Shown in pieces: positions 27,229 through 37,337 of a stretch of 64,000 nucleotides of DNA (position 1 is its first letter; every line of letters begins with the position of its first letter). The notes below the pieces were generated by a model. That model ran no database searches and was not told the DNA's origin. It was given only the letters and a program-made list of their open reading frames with translations. This stretch comes from Bacteroidaceae bacterium (lineage in GTDB: Bacteria > Bacteroidota > Bacteroidia > Bacteroidales > Bacteroidaceae), in assembly GCA_017522785.1 (NCBI GenBank), contig JAFWYF010000001.1, positions 186,001-250,000 of the forward strand, read 5' to 3'. The translations under genes and the position numbers were made by a program.

Positions 27229-28263
27229 TTATTTACTATTTTTGAGTGCTTCTAATTCGCGAGTAAGTTCTTTTATCTTCTTATCCAAATCGGGCAATCG
27301 TTTTAAATAGGCCGATGCACGTATATACTCTTTTGCATCGATAGCAGGTGAGCCAAGAAGTGTTTCACCACCTTTGCGATTGCCAATAGTTCCACATTGT
27401 GGGCCTACTGTTGTACGGTCGCCTATTGTGCAGTGTCCCGATATTCCGGCCTGACCACCAAAAATACACCATTCGCCTATCTTTGTCGAGCCTGCCACAC
27501 CTACTTGTGCAGCCATTGCTGTGTGGCGTCCAACTTCGTCGTTGTGTGCTATTTGTACAAAATTATCTAACTTCACTCCGCTGTGTATAACTGTGGCACC
27601 CATAGTTGCTCTGTCTACGCAAGTGTTTGCACCAATCTCTACATCATCTTCAATTATTACAATGCCAACTTGTGGTATCTTTTCATATCCATTGCTTGTT
27701 GGTGCAAAACCAAAACCGTCGGCACCTATTACGCTACCGCTATGTAATATGCAGTTGTTTCCAATGCGACAATCGTGATAGACAGAAACGTGTGCGTATA
27801 ATATGCAACCACTTCCAATTTTTGCTCCATCGCCAATAGAAACTCCATCGTGCAGAACTGTGTTATCGCCAATTTCGCAATTTTCACCTATAACAACAAA
27901 TGGCGCTATATAGCAATTTTCTCCAATCTTTGCAGTAGATGCAATAGATGCAAGTGAACTTACACCCTGTTTCTTTGGTTTGCTGGCTTCGTAGAGAGTC
28001 ATAAGCTTTGCCAAACTTCCATAGGCATTGTCTACTTTAATGAGTGTAGCTTTAATTTCGCCTTTTGGCTCAAAATCGCGATTTACCAACACTATGGTCG
28101 ATTGCGTGTTGTATATATGCTCCTCATATTTTGGATTTGCCAAGAATGATAGTGCTCCGGGAACACCTTCTTCAATCTTTGCAAATGTATATACTTCTGC
28201 GTTTTCATTGCCTAGCACTTCTCCATCGATGAAGGATGCTATCTGTTTTGCTGTAAATTTCAT
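27229..28263 (-). CDS. lpxD: UDP-3-O-(3-hydroxyacyl)glucosamine N-acyltransferase
   Basis: 344-residue enzyme of the third lipid A step. The N-terminal uridine-binding domain ([34 protein letters not shown]) is followed by a left-handed beta helix of hexapeptide repeats. The catalytic region has [21 protein letters not shown], containing the conserved His. The C terminus is a helical [20 protein letters not shown]. It is the first recognisable gene of the lipid A set. The 238-bp gap upstream has a possible -7 box on the minus strand (TATTTTCG, 28372-28379) but no convincing -33 box, and no gene. Confidence 0.97.
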   Translation of the reverse strand: MKFTAKQIASFIDGEVLGNENAEVYTFAKIEEGVPGALSFLANPKYEEHIYNTQSTIVLVNRDFEPKGEIKATLIKVDNAYGSLAKLMTLYEASKPKKQGVSSLASIASTAKIGENCYIAPFVVIGENCEIGDNTVLHDGVSIGDGAKIGSGCILYAHVSVYHDCRIGNNCILHSGSVIGADGFGFAPTSNGYEKIPQVGIVIIEDDVEIGANTCVDRATMGATVIHSGVKLDNFVQIAHNDEVGRHTAMAAQVGVAGSTKIGEWCIFGGQAGISGHCTIGDRTTVGPQCGTIGNRKGGETLLGSPAIDAKEYIRASAYLKRLPDLDKKIKELTRELEALKNSK

Positions 28264-28501
28264 AATCTACTGTAATTTAATTATAAAACTTCAAAAACAA
28301 TTGCACTTTTTGTATGCTCTTGCAACTCTGTTGCGAATCGTTTTATCTTTTGTAATTAATCCTTTATTTTGCGAAAATAGTGAATATTTACCAAAGCAGG
28401 TTGTGTTTTTGCACAAAAAAATGAAATAGGTACAATTTTTACCAATTCTTATAAAAGAGTGTACTGAAAAAACTCTATTAATTATTAAAGTAGTGGCTAT
28501 A

Positions 28502-29335
28502 TTACTTTATAACGCCTTTTGCCAACAACTCTTTTTCCATCTGTTGTTGGTAGTCGTGTGCTTTTTCTCCTGCAACTGTCGCAAAATTCTCACTGCCATC
28601 GGCAAAAATAACGGCACGGCTTGCATTTACCAACAGTCCACATTCGTCGTTCATGCCATATTTGCAAACCTCTTCGAGTGAGCCTCCTTGTGCGCCTACA
28701 CCGGGAACCAGCAAAAAGTGGTTTGGCACAATATTACGTACATTCTCAAACGATTTACCTTGTGTTGCACCAACTACGTACATCATGTTTTGGTCGCTTC
28801 CCCATTTTTGTGATGTGCGTAACACTTTCTCGAAGAGCATTTCGCCATTCTCGTCTTTGGTTAATTGGAAATCGTGTGAACCGGGGTTCGATGTAAGTGC
28901 AAGAACTATAACCCATGCATCGTCGTATGAAAGGAAGGGAGAAACACTGTCCTCGCCCATGTAGGGTGCAACAGTCAGTGCGTGCACCTTCATCTCTCCA
29001 AAGAATGAACGTGCGTAGAGTGCCGATGTGTTTCCGATATCACCACGTTTTGCATCTGCTATAATAAATATTTCGGGGTAGTTGTCTTTAATGTATTGAA
29101 CAGTTTTCTCCAAACTAATCCAGCCCTTTACACCTGTTGCTTCGTAAAACGCTAAATTGGGTTTGTAAGCAACTGTGTATGGTGCTGTTGCATCTATTAT
29201 GGCTTTGTTGAATTCAAATACGGGGTCTTCGCTGTCCATTACACATGCAGGCAGTTTTTTTATGTCGCTGTCGAGTCCTACACAAAGAAATGAACGTTTC
29301 TCTTTAATTTGGTTTACAAGTTCTTGCTTGTTCAT
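28502..29335 (-). CDS. pyrF: Orotidine-5'-phosphate decarboxylase
   Basis: 277-residue TIM-barrel enzyme making UMP from OMP. It belongs to the longer class that carries [14 protein letters not shown] at the start and the catalytic [22 protein letters not shown], with Lys and Asp residues of the charge network. [12 protein letters not shown] and [16 protein letters not shown] (phosphate binding) are present. It is the last gene of the purM-prfA-pyrF run, 21 bp after prfA. Confidence 0.96.
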   Translation of the reverse strand: MNKQELVNQIKEKRSFLCVGLDSDIKKLPACVMDSEDPVFEFNKAIIDATAPYTVAYKPNLAFYEATGVKGWISLEKTVQYIKDNYPEIFIIADAKRGDIGNTSALYARSFFGEMKVHALTVAPYMGEDSVSPFLSYDDAWVIVLALTSNPGSHDFQLTKDENGEMLFEKVLRTSQKWGSDQNMMYVVGATQGKSFENVRNIVPNHFLLVPGVGAQGGSLEEVCKYGMNDECGLLVNASRAVIFADGSENFATVAGEKAHDYQQQMEKELLAKGVIK

Positions 29336-29356
29336 GGTTATATGTTTTTATAGATT

Positions 29357-30466
29357 TTATAATTCGTTTTCTTTCATTCGTTCGGTGTTTTCGGCTACAA
29401 TAAGATGGTCTATGCAATCTTGTATGTCGCCATTCACGAATGCTTGTAGGTTGTATATTGTGTAGTTTATACGGTGGTCGGTTATACGTCCTTGTGGGTA
29501 GTTGTAGGTTCGTATCTTTGCCGAACGGTCGCCTGTAGATACCATTGTTTTGCGTTTGCTGGCAATGTCATCGGCATAGCGCTGATGTTCACGGTCGTAA
29601 ATGAGTGTACGCAAACGTGCAAGTGCGCGCTCTTTGTTCTTTGGCTGGTCGCGTGTTTCGGTACATTCAATGAGAATCTCTTCTGTTTGTCCTGTTTCGG
29701 GGTTTAACCAAGGATAGCGCAAACGTACTCCCGATTCCACTTTGTTCACATTTTGTCCTCCTGCGCCGCTGGAACGGAATGTATCCCATTTAATGGCGCT
29801 CTCGGTTATTTCTACATCAAAAGGTTCTGCTTCGGGAAGTACGGCCACCGATGCGGCTGAGGTATGTACACGTCCCTGTGTCTCTGTCGCCGGTACACGT
29901 TGTACACGATGTACGCCCGATTCATATTTTAATGTTCCATACACCTTCTCACCCGAAACGGTGCATATTATCTCTTTGTATCCACCCGATGTTCCTTCGC
30001 TGAAACTCGATACCTCCATGCGCCATCCTTTGCTCTCGCAATATTTGCTATACATGCGATAAAGGTCGCCTGCAAATATGGCGGCCTCGTCGCCACCTGT
30101 TCCACCGCGTATTTCGAGTATCGCATTTCTGTCATCTTGTGGGTCGGCAGGAATTAGCAATATTTTAATCTCTTCCTCCAAAGAGGGAATTTCGTTGGTG
30201 CAACGCTCCAGCTCTTCGCGCGCCATTTCGCGCAACTCGTTATCGCTTTCGTTGGCAAGCAGGTCTTTAGCCTCTTTTTGTCCTTCGAGAAGAGCAATAT
30301 AACGCTTGCGGGCATCCATAATCTGTTCGAGGTCGCGGTACTCCTTGTTTAGTTTTACGTAACGCTTCATGTCGGCCACTACTGCGGGGTCGGTAATGAG
30401 CAGTGCAACCTCTTGAAAACGGGCTTCCAAGTCGTTGAGCTTATTTAATAGTGAATTATTTTCCAT
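29357..30466 (-). CDS. prfA: Peptide chain release factor 1
   Basis: 369-residue factor that releases peptides at UAA and UAG. The GGQ catalytic loop is in RSSGAGGQNVNKVESGVRL. The codon-recognition region has HRVQRVPATETQGRVHTSAA, ending in the RF1-type context rather than the SPF anticodon of RF2. The N-terminal helical domain is complete. It lies between purM and pyrF on the same strand, a common Bacteroidales arrangement, with 56 bp and 21 bp gaps. Confidence 0.96.
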   Translation of the reverse strand: MENNSLLNKLNDLEARFQEVALLITDPAVVADMKRYVKLNKEYRDLEQIMDARKRYIALLEGQKEAKDLLANESDNELREMAREELERCTNEIPSLEEEIKILLIPADPQDDRNAILEIRGGTGGDEAAIFAGDLYRMYSKYCESKGWRMEVSSFSEGTSGGYKEIICTVSGEKVYGTLKYESGVHRVQRVPATETQGRVHTSAASVAVLPEAEPFDVEITESAIKWDTFRSSGAGGQNVNKVESGVRLRYPWLNPETGQTEEILIECTETRDQPKNKERALARLRTLIYDREHQRYADDIASKRKTMVSTGDRSAKIRTYNYPQGRITDHRINYTIYNLQAFVNGDIQDCIDHLIVAENTERMKENEL

Positions 30467-30522
30467 TGAAAGAGTGATGTTCTGTATGTGAATTGTTTAT
30501 TTTTATAGAAACTCTTTAATGG

Positions 30523-31689
30523 TTAATATTTGAATGTACCGTAGGGGCTCTCAATTATCAATTCGTTCTTTTCGGCAGCTTCTACACGTCCAACTATCTG
30601 AGCGTCTACTCCAAAACTCTTGCTTATAGCAATGACCTCTTCGGCATGCTCCGGGCTCAAATATACCTCTAAGCGGTGTCCCATGTTGAATACCTTGTAC
30701 ATCTCGGCCCAATCGGTACCACTTTGCTCTTTAATGGTCTTGAATAGTGGAGGAATAGGGAATAGGTTGTCCTTTATCACTCGTTTGTTCTCGACAAAGT
30801 GCATAACCTTTGTCTGCGCTCCACCGGAACAGTGTACCATGCCATGAATTTGAGGACGTAGCGCATCGAGTAGTTTTTTTACTATGGGTGCGTATGTTCG
30901 GGTAGGTGATAGTACCAATTTCCCGGCATCCAATGGAGAACCTTCTACTGCATCGGTCAGTTTAAGATTGCCCGAATATATTAATTCTGCAGGCACTCCG
31001 CCATCGTAGCTCTCGGGATATTTCTCTGCAAGATATTTCCCAAATACGTCGTGGCGGGCCGATGTTAATCCGTTGCTACCCATGCCACCGTTGTACTCTT
31101 TTTCGTATGTTGCCTGTCCGTATGATGCAAGTCCTACAATAACATCGCCTGCGGCAATGTTTGCATTGTCTATGACATCGCTACGTTTCATTCGGCATGT
31201 TACGGTGCTGTCTACGATTATGGTACGTACAAGGTCGCCTACATCGGCAGTCTCGCCTCCGGTTGCATAAACTCCAACACCCATGTCGCGTAACTCGGCA
31301 AGTAATTCATCGGTTCCGTTAATGATGGCCGAAATAACCTCGCCCGGAACAAGCAGTTTGTTGCGTCCTATGGTTGATGAAACCAAAATGTTGTCTGTAG
31401 CACCAACGCATAACAGGTCGTCGATATTCATAATCAGTGCATCCTGAGCAATTCCCTTCCATACAGAAACATCACCTGTTTCTTTCCAGTAGAGATAGGC
31501 TAAAGACGATTTTGTTCCTGCACCGTCGGCATGCATAATGTTGCAATATTCGGGGTCTCCACCCAAAATGTCGGGAATAATTTTGCAGAATGCTTTGGGA
31601 TATAATCCTTTGTCTATGTTCTTTATGGCATTGTGAACATCCTCTTTCGATGCCGATACACCACGCATCATATAACGTTGATCGCTCAT
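30523..31689 (-). CDS. purM: Phosphoribosylformylglycinamidine cyclo-ligase (AIR synthase)
   Basis: 388-residue enzyme of purine synthesis that closes the imidazole ring to give AIR. It is the divergent Bacteroidetes PurM form. The AIR synthase N-terminal domain has MHADGAGTKSSLAYLYWKETG, DALIMNIDDLLCVGA and YATGGETADVGDLVRTI. The C-terminal domain has GLASYGQATYEKEYNGGMG and MVHCSGGAQTKVMHFV. The phosphate- and ATP-binding acidic and glycine-rich motifs are intact. A -7 box on the minus strand lies 47 bp upstream. It starts the purM-prfA-pyrF run, joining nucleotide synthesis with translation termination. Confidence 0.92.
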   Translation of the reverse strand: MSDQRYMMRGVSASKEDVHNAIKNIDKGLYPKAFCKIIPDILGGDPEYCNIMHADGAGTKSSLAYLYWKETGDVSVWKGIAQDALIMNIDDLLCVGATDNILVSSTIGRNKLLVPGEVISAIINGTDELLAELRDMGVGVYATGGETADVGDLVRTIIVDSTVTCRMKRSDVIDNANIAAGDVIVGLASYGQATYEKEYNGGMGSNGLTSARHDVFGKYLAEKYPESYDGGVPAELIYSGNLKLTDAVEGSPLDAGKLVLSPTRTYAPIVKKLLDALRPQIHGMVHCSGGAQTKVMHFVENKRVIKDNLFPIPPLFKTIKEQSGTDWAEMYKVFNMGHRLEVYLSPEHAEEVIAISKSFGVDAQIVGRVEAAEKNELIIESPYGTFKY

Positions 31690-31735
31690 GTTTTATATTT
31701 TAATGTTGTTATCTTAGTGAATTGTATATTTTTTG

Positions 31736-31743
31736 CGAAGATA
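31736..31743 (-). promoter_or_regulatory. -7 box of purM
   Basis: TATCTTCG on the minus strand, 47 bp before the purM ATG. The expected -33 region falls inside the right flank of the hairpin at 31748-31792. Confidence 0.5.
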
Positions 31744-31747
31744 ATGC

Positions 31748-31792
31748 AAACCGAGCGAAAAGGCAAGAAAACTGCGACTTTTCGCTCGGTTT
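31748..31792 (-). terminator. Terminator after the glutaredoxin-like gene
   Basis: A 15-bp perfect stem AAACCGAGCGAAAAG (31748-31762) / CTTTTCGCTCGGTTT (31778-31792), loop 15 nt, between the glutaredoxin-like gene and purM. It overlaps the likely purM promoter, so it may also influence purM. Confidence 0.65.
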
Positions 31793-31856
31793 GAATGTGT
31801 GCTTTTAAAAAGAATTTTTAAAATCTCGAAAAACGGCAATATTCAATACCTGCTTT

Positions 31857-32117
31857 TCATTCCAATACTTTATTAAGAATATTCTTTACTTCTTCTTTGG
31901 TTATGCCACCTTCGTGAACTTTCTCTCCATCTACATAGAATGTTGGCACATAGTAGTAGTCGAAAGCATTGGCATAATCAACCTCTATAGTCTCCTCAAT
32001 GCATTCCGGTTCAATTAAACGAAATGTTTCGTGCTCCTCCTTCAGTTCATCGATGTACCTGAATGCCTTTTTGCAGAACGGACATCGTTCTTGGTAAAAA
32101 ATCTGTAATTTCTTCAT
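31857..32117 (-). CDS. Glutaredoxin/thioredoxin-fold small protein
   Basis: 86-residue thioredoxin-fold protein with the CPFCKKA active-site motif at residues 12-18, the cis-Pro segment YVPTFYVDGEKVHEG, and a C-terminal helix. It resembles Bacteroidales glutaredoxin-like proteins used in thiol reduction. The CxxC and cis-Pro loop support redox activity. It is a single gene with a hairpin terminator 65 bp downstream and no functional neighbour. Confidence 0.85.
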   Translation of the reverse strand: MKKLQIFYQERCPFCKKAFRYIDELKEEHETFRLIEPECIEETIEVDYANAFDYYYVPTFYVDGEKVHEGGITKEEVKNILNKVLE

Positions 32118-32245
32118 AAGTTTTTCATTTATGTTGTTTCATTTGTAAAAGTAATATTTTTATAACAATTATATTCAACAAACGAGCAAAAAATATGAGG
32201 CTTACTTCAATTTTTTTTTAACCGTCAGTATAGAATATAAGATGA

Positions 32246-33337
32246 TTATTTCTTAGAGTGTATTTTGAATACAGCCATGTCGCCGTTTGTCCCTATACGA
32301 AACGGAGGCCCCCATAGAGAAATTCCGCTCGATACATAAACATGGGAGTGGCTCCATTTTCTATATCCGTTACTCTGTTCATATATCATATTTGTTACAA
32401 TGTTACCGGGCCAAATTTGTCCGTTATGAGTGTGTCCGCTAATCTGTAGGTCTATCCCCAGTTCGTTTTTTCTTGTTATGCCATGTGGCTGGTGGTCTAC
32501 CATTATCATTGGCTTGCTTCCATCTGTTCCCGAAATCAAATCTTCGAGTGGCATACGTTCTCTGTTGAAAAAATCGTCGCGTAAGATAAGTTGAATGCCA
32601 TTTGGCAGCTCCACAACGCTATCGCAAAGCATTTTTATTCCGCAGTTTGAAATAAATTGCTTGCTCTCTTCAATACCACTTATATATTCATGATTTCCCG
32701 GCACCATATACACTCCCATTGGCGCATCCAACTCTTTTAGTTCTTTCTCCATATGCTCGTTTTGCAACGGCAGTAAACTATTGTCAATGAGGTCGCCTGC
32801 AATGAGTATCAAATCGGGTTTTTCGTGCTTTATCATTCTAACAAACTTCTTCAGTCGCTCCTTGCCTGTTCCATAACCTAAATGCATGTCGCTAAGTGCT
32901 ACAATGGTCATGCTGTCTCCTTTAAAAGGCTTTTCAATGGCTATATCTATTCTGTTAATTCTTGGGTTAAGATAATTGATATATCCATAAAGCAATATAA
33001 TGGTTGTAGTAGCAACTGCATACCAAAAGATATACTTAATATTGGGTGCAAAAAAATACTTTATAACATCTAATGCGAAAAGAATAAGCGACATATATAG
33101 AATTATCACCATCCATGTACTGCCAATCTTGAATAATGTCTTTGGGAGAAATTCGGGTAGGTTGGCATGTCGCAATGCAAGTACAATGAATAGTGATATT
33201 GCCGATAGCCAAAAAAGGATACCAAAAAGAATTTTAATATATAATGGTGTGCCGGAGATTGCTTGTAGGGAGCGAATAAATACATAGCTATTTCCTATGA
33301 AGAAACAGGTAAGTACTAATGCAAGTAGTGTTGTCAT
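32246..33337 (-). CDS. Membrane-anchored metallophosphoesterase
   Basis: 363-residue protein with three to four hydrophobic helices in the first ~125 residues (LLALVLTCFFIGNSYVFI, ILFGILFWLSAISLFIVLAL, WMVIILYMSLILFAL, YAVATTTIILLYGYI). A calcineurin-like phosphoesterase domain follows. Metal-binding motifs are complete: LSDMHLGYG, LIAGDLIDN, VPGNHEYISG, and ISGHTHNGQIWPG. It resembles YkuE/YaeI-type enzymes, some of which act on lipids (for example UDP-diacylglucosamine). The substrate cannot be told here. The catalytic domain should face the cytosol or periplasm depending on the number of helices. Confidence 0.85.
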   Translation of the reverse strand: MTTLLALVLTCFFIGNSYVFIRSLQAISGTPLYIKILFGILFWLSAISLFIVLALRHANLPEFLPKTLFKIGSTWMVIILYMSLILFALDVIKYFFAPNIKYIFWYAVATTTIILLYGYINYLNPRINRIDIAIEKPFKGDSMTIVALSDMHLGYGTGKERLKKFVRMIKHEKPDLILIAGDLIDNSLLPLQNEHMEKELKELDAPMGVYMVPGNHEYISGIEESKQFISNCGIKMLCDSVVELPNGIQLILRDDFFNRERMPLEDLISGTDGSKPMIMVDHQPHGITRKNELGIDLQISGHTHNGQIWPGNIVTNMIYEQSNGYRKWSHSHVYVSSGISLWGPPFRIGTNGDMAVFKIHSKK

Positions 33338-33362
33338 GTAGTTTCTATTTTTCTATCAAAAA

Positions 33363-33401
33363 AACGACAATATGAGACTTTTGTTGTCTTATATTGTCGT
33401 T
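33363..33401 (-). terminator. Terminator of the DPP-IV-like gene
   Basis: A 16-bp stem with one G-U pair (33363-33378 with 33386-33401), loop of 7 nt. The minus-strand side ends in a T6 run. It begins 22 bp after the stop of the peptidase gene. Confidence 0.85.
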
Positions 33402-33423
33402 AAATTTTGTTTATGGAAATTTC

Positions 33424-35625
33424 TTATTTCAGGTTCTCGATAAAGAAATTGGTCATGCGCTCGAACAGATGATAGCGTGTGTTGCTTCCAAAGAAGATGC
33501 TGTGGTTGCTGTCGGGGTATAACGCCACTTCGTGTTGCTTGCCTGCTTGGTTAAGAGCATGTATGTAGCGAAGCATGTTACGGAAATGTACATTGTCGTC
33601 GGCTGTACCATGAATGAGCAGTAGATTGCCATTTAATTTGTTGGCATTTACTATTGCCGAACCTATATCGTAGCCCTCTTTGTTCTCTTTTGGGGTACGC
33701 ATATATCGCTCGGTGTAAATAGTATCGTAGAAACGCCAATCGGTAGGCGCCGCAATGGCCACACCTGCTTTGAATACTGCGTCGTCCTGACTCATGGACA
33801 TTATTGTGTTGTATCCGCCGAAACTCCAGCCCCACATTCCAATATTCTCTTTATTGACATAGGGCAGTGTCCCTAAATATTTTGCGGCCTCTACTTGGTC
33901 TTTGGGCTCATAAACTCCCAACTGCATATATGTACATTTTCCGAATTCGGTTCCTCTACCTCCGGTTCCACGTCCATCTACACACACCATAATAAATCCC
34001 TGCTCTGTCATATATGCTTCGTACATTGCTCCGGGATACATTCCTGTGTACCATGTATCTTTTACACTTTGTGAATAGGGACCGCTGTATTGGTGCATAA
34101 TAACAGGGTATTTCTTGTTTGCATCAAAATCGTGTGGCTTAATCATCCAGCCATTTATCTCTACTCCATCGCTAGTGGTAAATGTAAAGAACTCTTTTTG
34201 TGGTGTGTTTACACTCTTCATCTTATCACTTAAACGACTGTTGTCTATGAGAGTTCTTATGGTCTTTCCATTGTTGTCGTTTGTGGTAACAATGGGTGGT
34301 GTGGTAAGGTTGTCAAAAGTATTTATGAAATACTTCATTCCTGTTGAAAATACAGTGCTGTTTGTTCCATCGCCCATAGTCAGACGGCTCTTTTTGCCTT
34401 TACCGTTTATCTTATATACATTGTCGCGTAAAGGAGAACCTTCGTTGCTCTGATAGTAGAACTCATTCTTCTTCTCGTTCCAACCAAAGAAATTTGTTAC
34501 CTCATATTCTCCCTCTGTAATTGGACGTACAAAGTCGCCACCTAATGTGTAAAGGTATAAGTGATTGTATCCGCTACGTTCGCTATGTATAACAAAATGC
34601 TTGTCGTAGAATACTATTTTGGAGAATGTTGCTTCGTTCAAATATTTATCACTCTCTTCGCGTAGTATTCGTTTACATAATCCCGACAATGGGTTTGCGG
34701 CAAATATATCCATTACACTTTGATGGCGGTTAAGGGTTACAATTGCCAGCATGTTCGGGTCGTTGGTGAATTGTATGCGTGGAATATAATCTTCATTGCC
34801 AATCTCCAATTTCACTTGACGTGTTACCTTGCTTTTTACATCGAATGTGTGAACAGATACTTTTGAGTTGTCGGCTCCTGCAATGGGATATTTGTAGCTG
34901 TATGGTGCAACATAAGGGTCATATTCCACTTTGCTCTTTGTAGGGATATACATAGGCATGTCGTAGTTCATAACGTTGCTTTCGTCGTAACGTATATATG
35001 CCAATATTTTGCTGTCGGCACTCCAATCATACGAGCAGTTGGTGCTGAACTCCTCCTCGTAAACCCAGTCGGGAATACCGTTCAATACTTTACCAAATTC
35101 ACCATCTTTAGTTACTTGCGACTCGCTATTGTCAAATAGTAGTTTTATAATGAAAATGTTATTATTGCGTACAAAAGCAATCATTGTTCCGTCGGGCGAA
35201 AACTTGGGAACCTGTTGTGCCCCGTTTTGCGACAGAGGAGCAACCTTGTTATTCTTGCGCGAGAAAATATAGTGCTCGGCAGTGAATGAACGACGATAAA
35301 TAGGAGTAGTTTTTGTTTGAATGAGCAATCGGGCCTCGTCGGGAGAAAATTGATAGCCATCGATACGCTTCTGATTGAATCCGCGTGCTGTTGCGGCATT
35401 AAATATTGTATCAACTACCTCGCCGGTTTTGAATGAATATTGTAGTACCATGCTACGGTCGCTGCTTAAACGGGCAAAATGTTCTCCATCGGCCATTGGC
35501 TTTATCGCAGAATAGGTTTCGGGCCAATAGGCGTAATTTATTACATCGCGTAAATTAAGATTGTTACCGGCAAATATCGATATTGCAAAAATTGCCAATA
35601 GTAGAATTGTGAAAGTACGTTTCAT
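33424..35625 (-). CDS. S9 family dipeptidyl peptidase IV-like protease
   Basis: 733-residue secreted peptidase that removes X-Pro or X-Ala dipeptides from peptide N termini. A signal peptide (MKRTFTILLLAIFAISIFA) leads into a beta-propeller of about 450 residues (YQFSPDEARLLIQT, YDWSADSKILAYIRYDES with the Glu motif region EEEFS). The C-terminal alpha/beta hydrolase has nucleophile Ser601 in GWSFGGY, Asp in HGTADDNVHF and His in PDSNHSIFF. ATG at 35625 is preferred over an upstream ATG at 35673, because a -7 box lies between them and the signal peptide starts here. It fits a periplasmic peptide-degradation role in an asaccharolytic or mixed diet. Confidence 0.93.
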   Translation of the reverse strand: MKRTFTILLLAIFAISIFAGNNLNLRDVINYAYWPETYSAIKPMADGEHFARLSSDRSMVLQYSFKTGEVVDTIFNAATARGFNQKRIDGYQFSPDEARLLIQTKTTPIYRRSFTAEHYIFSRKNNKVAPLSQNGAQQVPKFSPDGTMIAFVRNNNIFIIKLLFDNSESQVTKDGEFGKVLNGIPDWVYEEEFSTNCSYDWSADSKILAYIRYDESNVMNYDMPMYIPTKSKVEYDPYVAPYSYKYPIAGADNSKVSVHTFDVKSKVTRQVKLEIGNEDYIPRIQFTNDPNMLAIVTLNRHQSVMDIFAANPLSGLCKRILREESDKYLNEATFSKIVFYDKHFVIHSERSGYNHLYLYTLGGDFVRPITEGEYEVTNFFGWNEKKNEFYYQSNEGSPLRDNVYKINGKGKKSRLTMGDGTNSTVFSTGMKYFINTFDNLTTPPIVTTNDNNGKTIRTLIDNSRLSDKMKSVNTPQKEFFTFTTSDGVEINGWMIKPHDFDANKKYPVIMHQYSGPYSQSVKDTWYTGMYPGAMYEAYMTEQGFIMVCVDGRGTGGRGTEFGKCTYMQLGVYEPKDQVEAAKYLGTLPYVNKENIGMWGWSFGGYNTIMSMSQDDAVFKAGVAIAAPTDWRFYDTIYTERYMRTPKENKEGYDIGSAIVNANKLNGNLLLIHGTADDNVHFRNMLRYIHALNQAGKQHEVALYPDSNHSIFFGSNTRYHLFERMTNFFIENLK

Positions 35626-35662
35626 TATATCTCTCTTTTTAAATTTTATTCTATATAATTTG

Positions 35663-35670
35663 CGAAGATA
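35663..35670 (-). promoter_or_regulatory. -7 box of the DPP-IV-like gene
   Basis: TATCTTCG on the minus strand, 38 bp before the chosen ATG at 35625. It argues against the longer frame starting at 35673. Confidence 0.5.
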
Positions 35671-35832
35671 CATAGAATTATCGAAAAACTAAAATATTAA
35701 TAAAATTAAACAGTTTCTATGAGAGTGTTGGAATTTATAACCTCGAAACTTTTTATAGTAGTTTATTATCTGAATTAACTAATTCGAACATCTTTTTTTA
35801 TTACATTCGCAATTTGAATATAAATAGTACGT

Positions 35833-36762
35833 ATGTCGGAACAACGTTTTTATTATAACGATTTCAGCACCTATTTGCGCAAACGTTTTGGTTGCAAGGT
35901 GCAAAAAATCACTCTCGATGGTGGTTTTACTTGTCCTAATAGAGATGGCACTGTTGGTCGTGGAGGATGTACTTTCTGTAATAATCAAACATTCAATCCT
36001 GCATATTGCCACAGAGAAAAGCCAATTCGTGAGCAAATGAGCGAAGGTATAGCCTTTTTTGCTCATAAATATCCCGAGATGCGCTATCTGGCATATTTTC
36101 AGGCATATACAAATACCTACGATTCGTTGTCGGCATTACAACGTCGCTACGAAGAAGCACTCTCTGTTGATGGTTGCCTAGGGATTGTCATAGGCACTCG
36201 ACCCGATTGCATGCCCGGTGATTTGCTCGATTATTTACAACGTCTATCGGAACAAACATTTGTTCTTGTGGAGTATGGTGTTGAAAGCACATGCGATGCT
36301 ACGCTGTCGCGCATAAATAGAGGTCATGATTATGCTGTTGCAGTAGATGCTGTAACACGAACTGCCGAACGAAATATCCCAGTTGGGGTACACATGATTT
36401 TGGGATTGCCGGGCGAGACTCGTCAAGATATTATGAAACAGGCTTCTGTTTTGTCGAAACTGCCTATTACCACTCTTAAACTGCATCAGTTACAGTTGAT
36501 ACGAGGAACACGTATGGCTCGGGAATTTGAAGAAGTGCCGTCCGATTTTCATCTTTTTACTCTCGATGGCTACATAGAGACAGTTGTCGATTATGTGGAA
36601 CGTTTACGCCCCGACATTGTTTTGGAACGCTTTGCATCGCAATCGCCAAAAGAACTGTTGATTGCACCCGATTGGGGCATAAAGAACTACGAACTTGTTG
36701 AGATGGTGAAGCGTCGCATGCGTGAGCGTGATACTTGGCAAGGACGTCTGTTTGTTGGCTAA
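35833..36762 (+). CDS. Radical SAM protein, TIGR01212 (YhcC) family
   Basis: 309-residue radical SAM protein. The Fe-S cysteines are C34, C46 and C49 in CPNRDGTVGRGGCTFC, with the longer C-x11-C-x2-C spacing of the TIGR01212 family instead of CxxxCxxC. TIM-barrel motifs follow: YLAYFQAYTNTY, IGTRPDCMP, VEYGVEST, GVHMILGLPGET and LKLHQLQLIRGT. The C-terminal ELVEMVKRRM region is typical. Members are widely conserved, and E. coli YhcC lies near gltB. No substrate is firmly established, although RNA modification has been proposed for the group. It is a single plus-strand gene convergent with the carbonic anhydrase gene (6-bp gap). Confidence 0.92.
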   Translation: MSEQRFYYNDFSTYLRKRFGCKVQKITLDGGFTCPNRDGTVGRGGCTFCNNQTFNPAYCHREKPIREQMSEGIAFFAHKYPEMRYLAYFQAYTNTYDSLSALQRRYEEALSVDGCLGIVIGTRPDCMPGDLLDYLQRLSEQTFVLVEYGVESTCDATLSRINRGHDYAVAVDAVTRTAERNIPVGVHMILGLPGETRQDIMKQASVLSKLPITTLKLHQLQLIRGTRMAREFEEVPSDFHLFTLDGYIETVVDYVERLRPDIVLERFASQSPKELLIAPDWGIKNYELVEMVKRRMRERDTWQGRLFVG

Positions 36763-36768
36763 TGTTTT

Positions 36769-37281
36769 CTATTTATACCACGATGCATACATAACGTAAT
36801 CGTTGGCTATGCGCTCTACAATCTCTTTTTGTTGTTCGGGGCTCACCTCCTTTATCTTTTTTGCAGGTACTCCGGCATAAATAAAACCGCTTTCGACGCG
36901 CATGCCCGATGTTACAAGAGCATTTGCCGCAACAATTGCGCCACTCTCCACAACGGCATTGTCAAGAATTGTTGCACCCATGCCTATTAAGCAATTGTCC
37001 TCAATTGTGGCACCATGTATTGTTGCATTGTGTCCAATAGAAACATTGTTTCCTATAAATGTCTTGGAACGTTGGTAAAGGGTGTGTACTACAGCTCCAT
37101 CCTGAATGTTCACTTTGTTGCCAATGGTAATGCTGTTTACATCGCCTCGCAGTACAGTGCCAAACCAAATAGAACAGTCGTTGCCCATTGTAACATCTCC
37201 TATTATGGCTGCAGTCTCTGCCAAATAGCAATTCTCTCCAATTTTGGGCATAAAGCCTCGTACCTCTTTTATTATAGCCAT
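36769..37281 (-). CDS. Gamma carbonic anhydrase family protein
   Basis: 170-residue left-handed beta-helix protein. Hexapeptide repeats run from FMPKIGENCYLAETAAIIG through DCSIWFGTVLRGDVNSITIG. The metal-binding histidines are in GAVVHTL, SIGHNATIHG. A C-terminal helix (EQQKEIVERIANDYVMYASWY) ends the protein. ATG at 37281 (MAIIKEVRGF) is chosen because it gives the family's normal length. The frame upstream to 37341 starts with GTG and would cover the -7 box TACCTTTG (37318-37325). Activity may be CO2 hydration or a related acyl transfer; the family includes both. Confidence 0.9.
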   Translation of the reverse strand: MAIIKEVRGFMPKIGENCYLAETAAIIGDVTMGNDCSIWFGTVLRGDVNSITIGNKVNIQDGAVVHTLYQRSKTFIGNNVSIGHNATIHGATIEDNCLIGMGATILDNAVVESGAIVAANALVTSGMRVESGFIYAGVPAKKIKEVSPEQQKEIVERIANDYVMYASWYK

Positions 37282-37317
37282 GCTCTTTTTGAATGATTTT
37301 ATATTTCGCTTACGTGG

Positions 37318-37325
37318 CAAAGGTA
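37318..37325 (-). promoter_or_regulatory. -7 box of the gamma carbonic anhydrase gene
   Basis: TACCTTTG on the minus strand, 37 bp before the ATG at 37281. A partial -33 element (TTGG) lies about 20 bp further upstream, inside the end of the next gene. Confidence 0.55.
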
Positions 37326-37337
37326 ATGAATAATTTA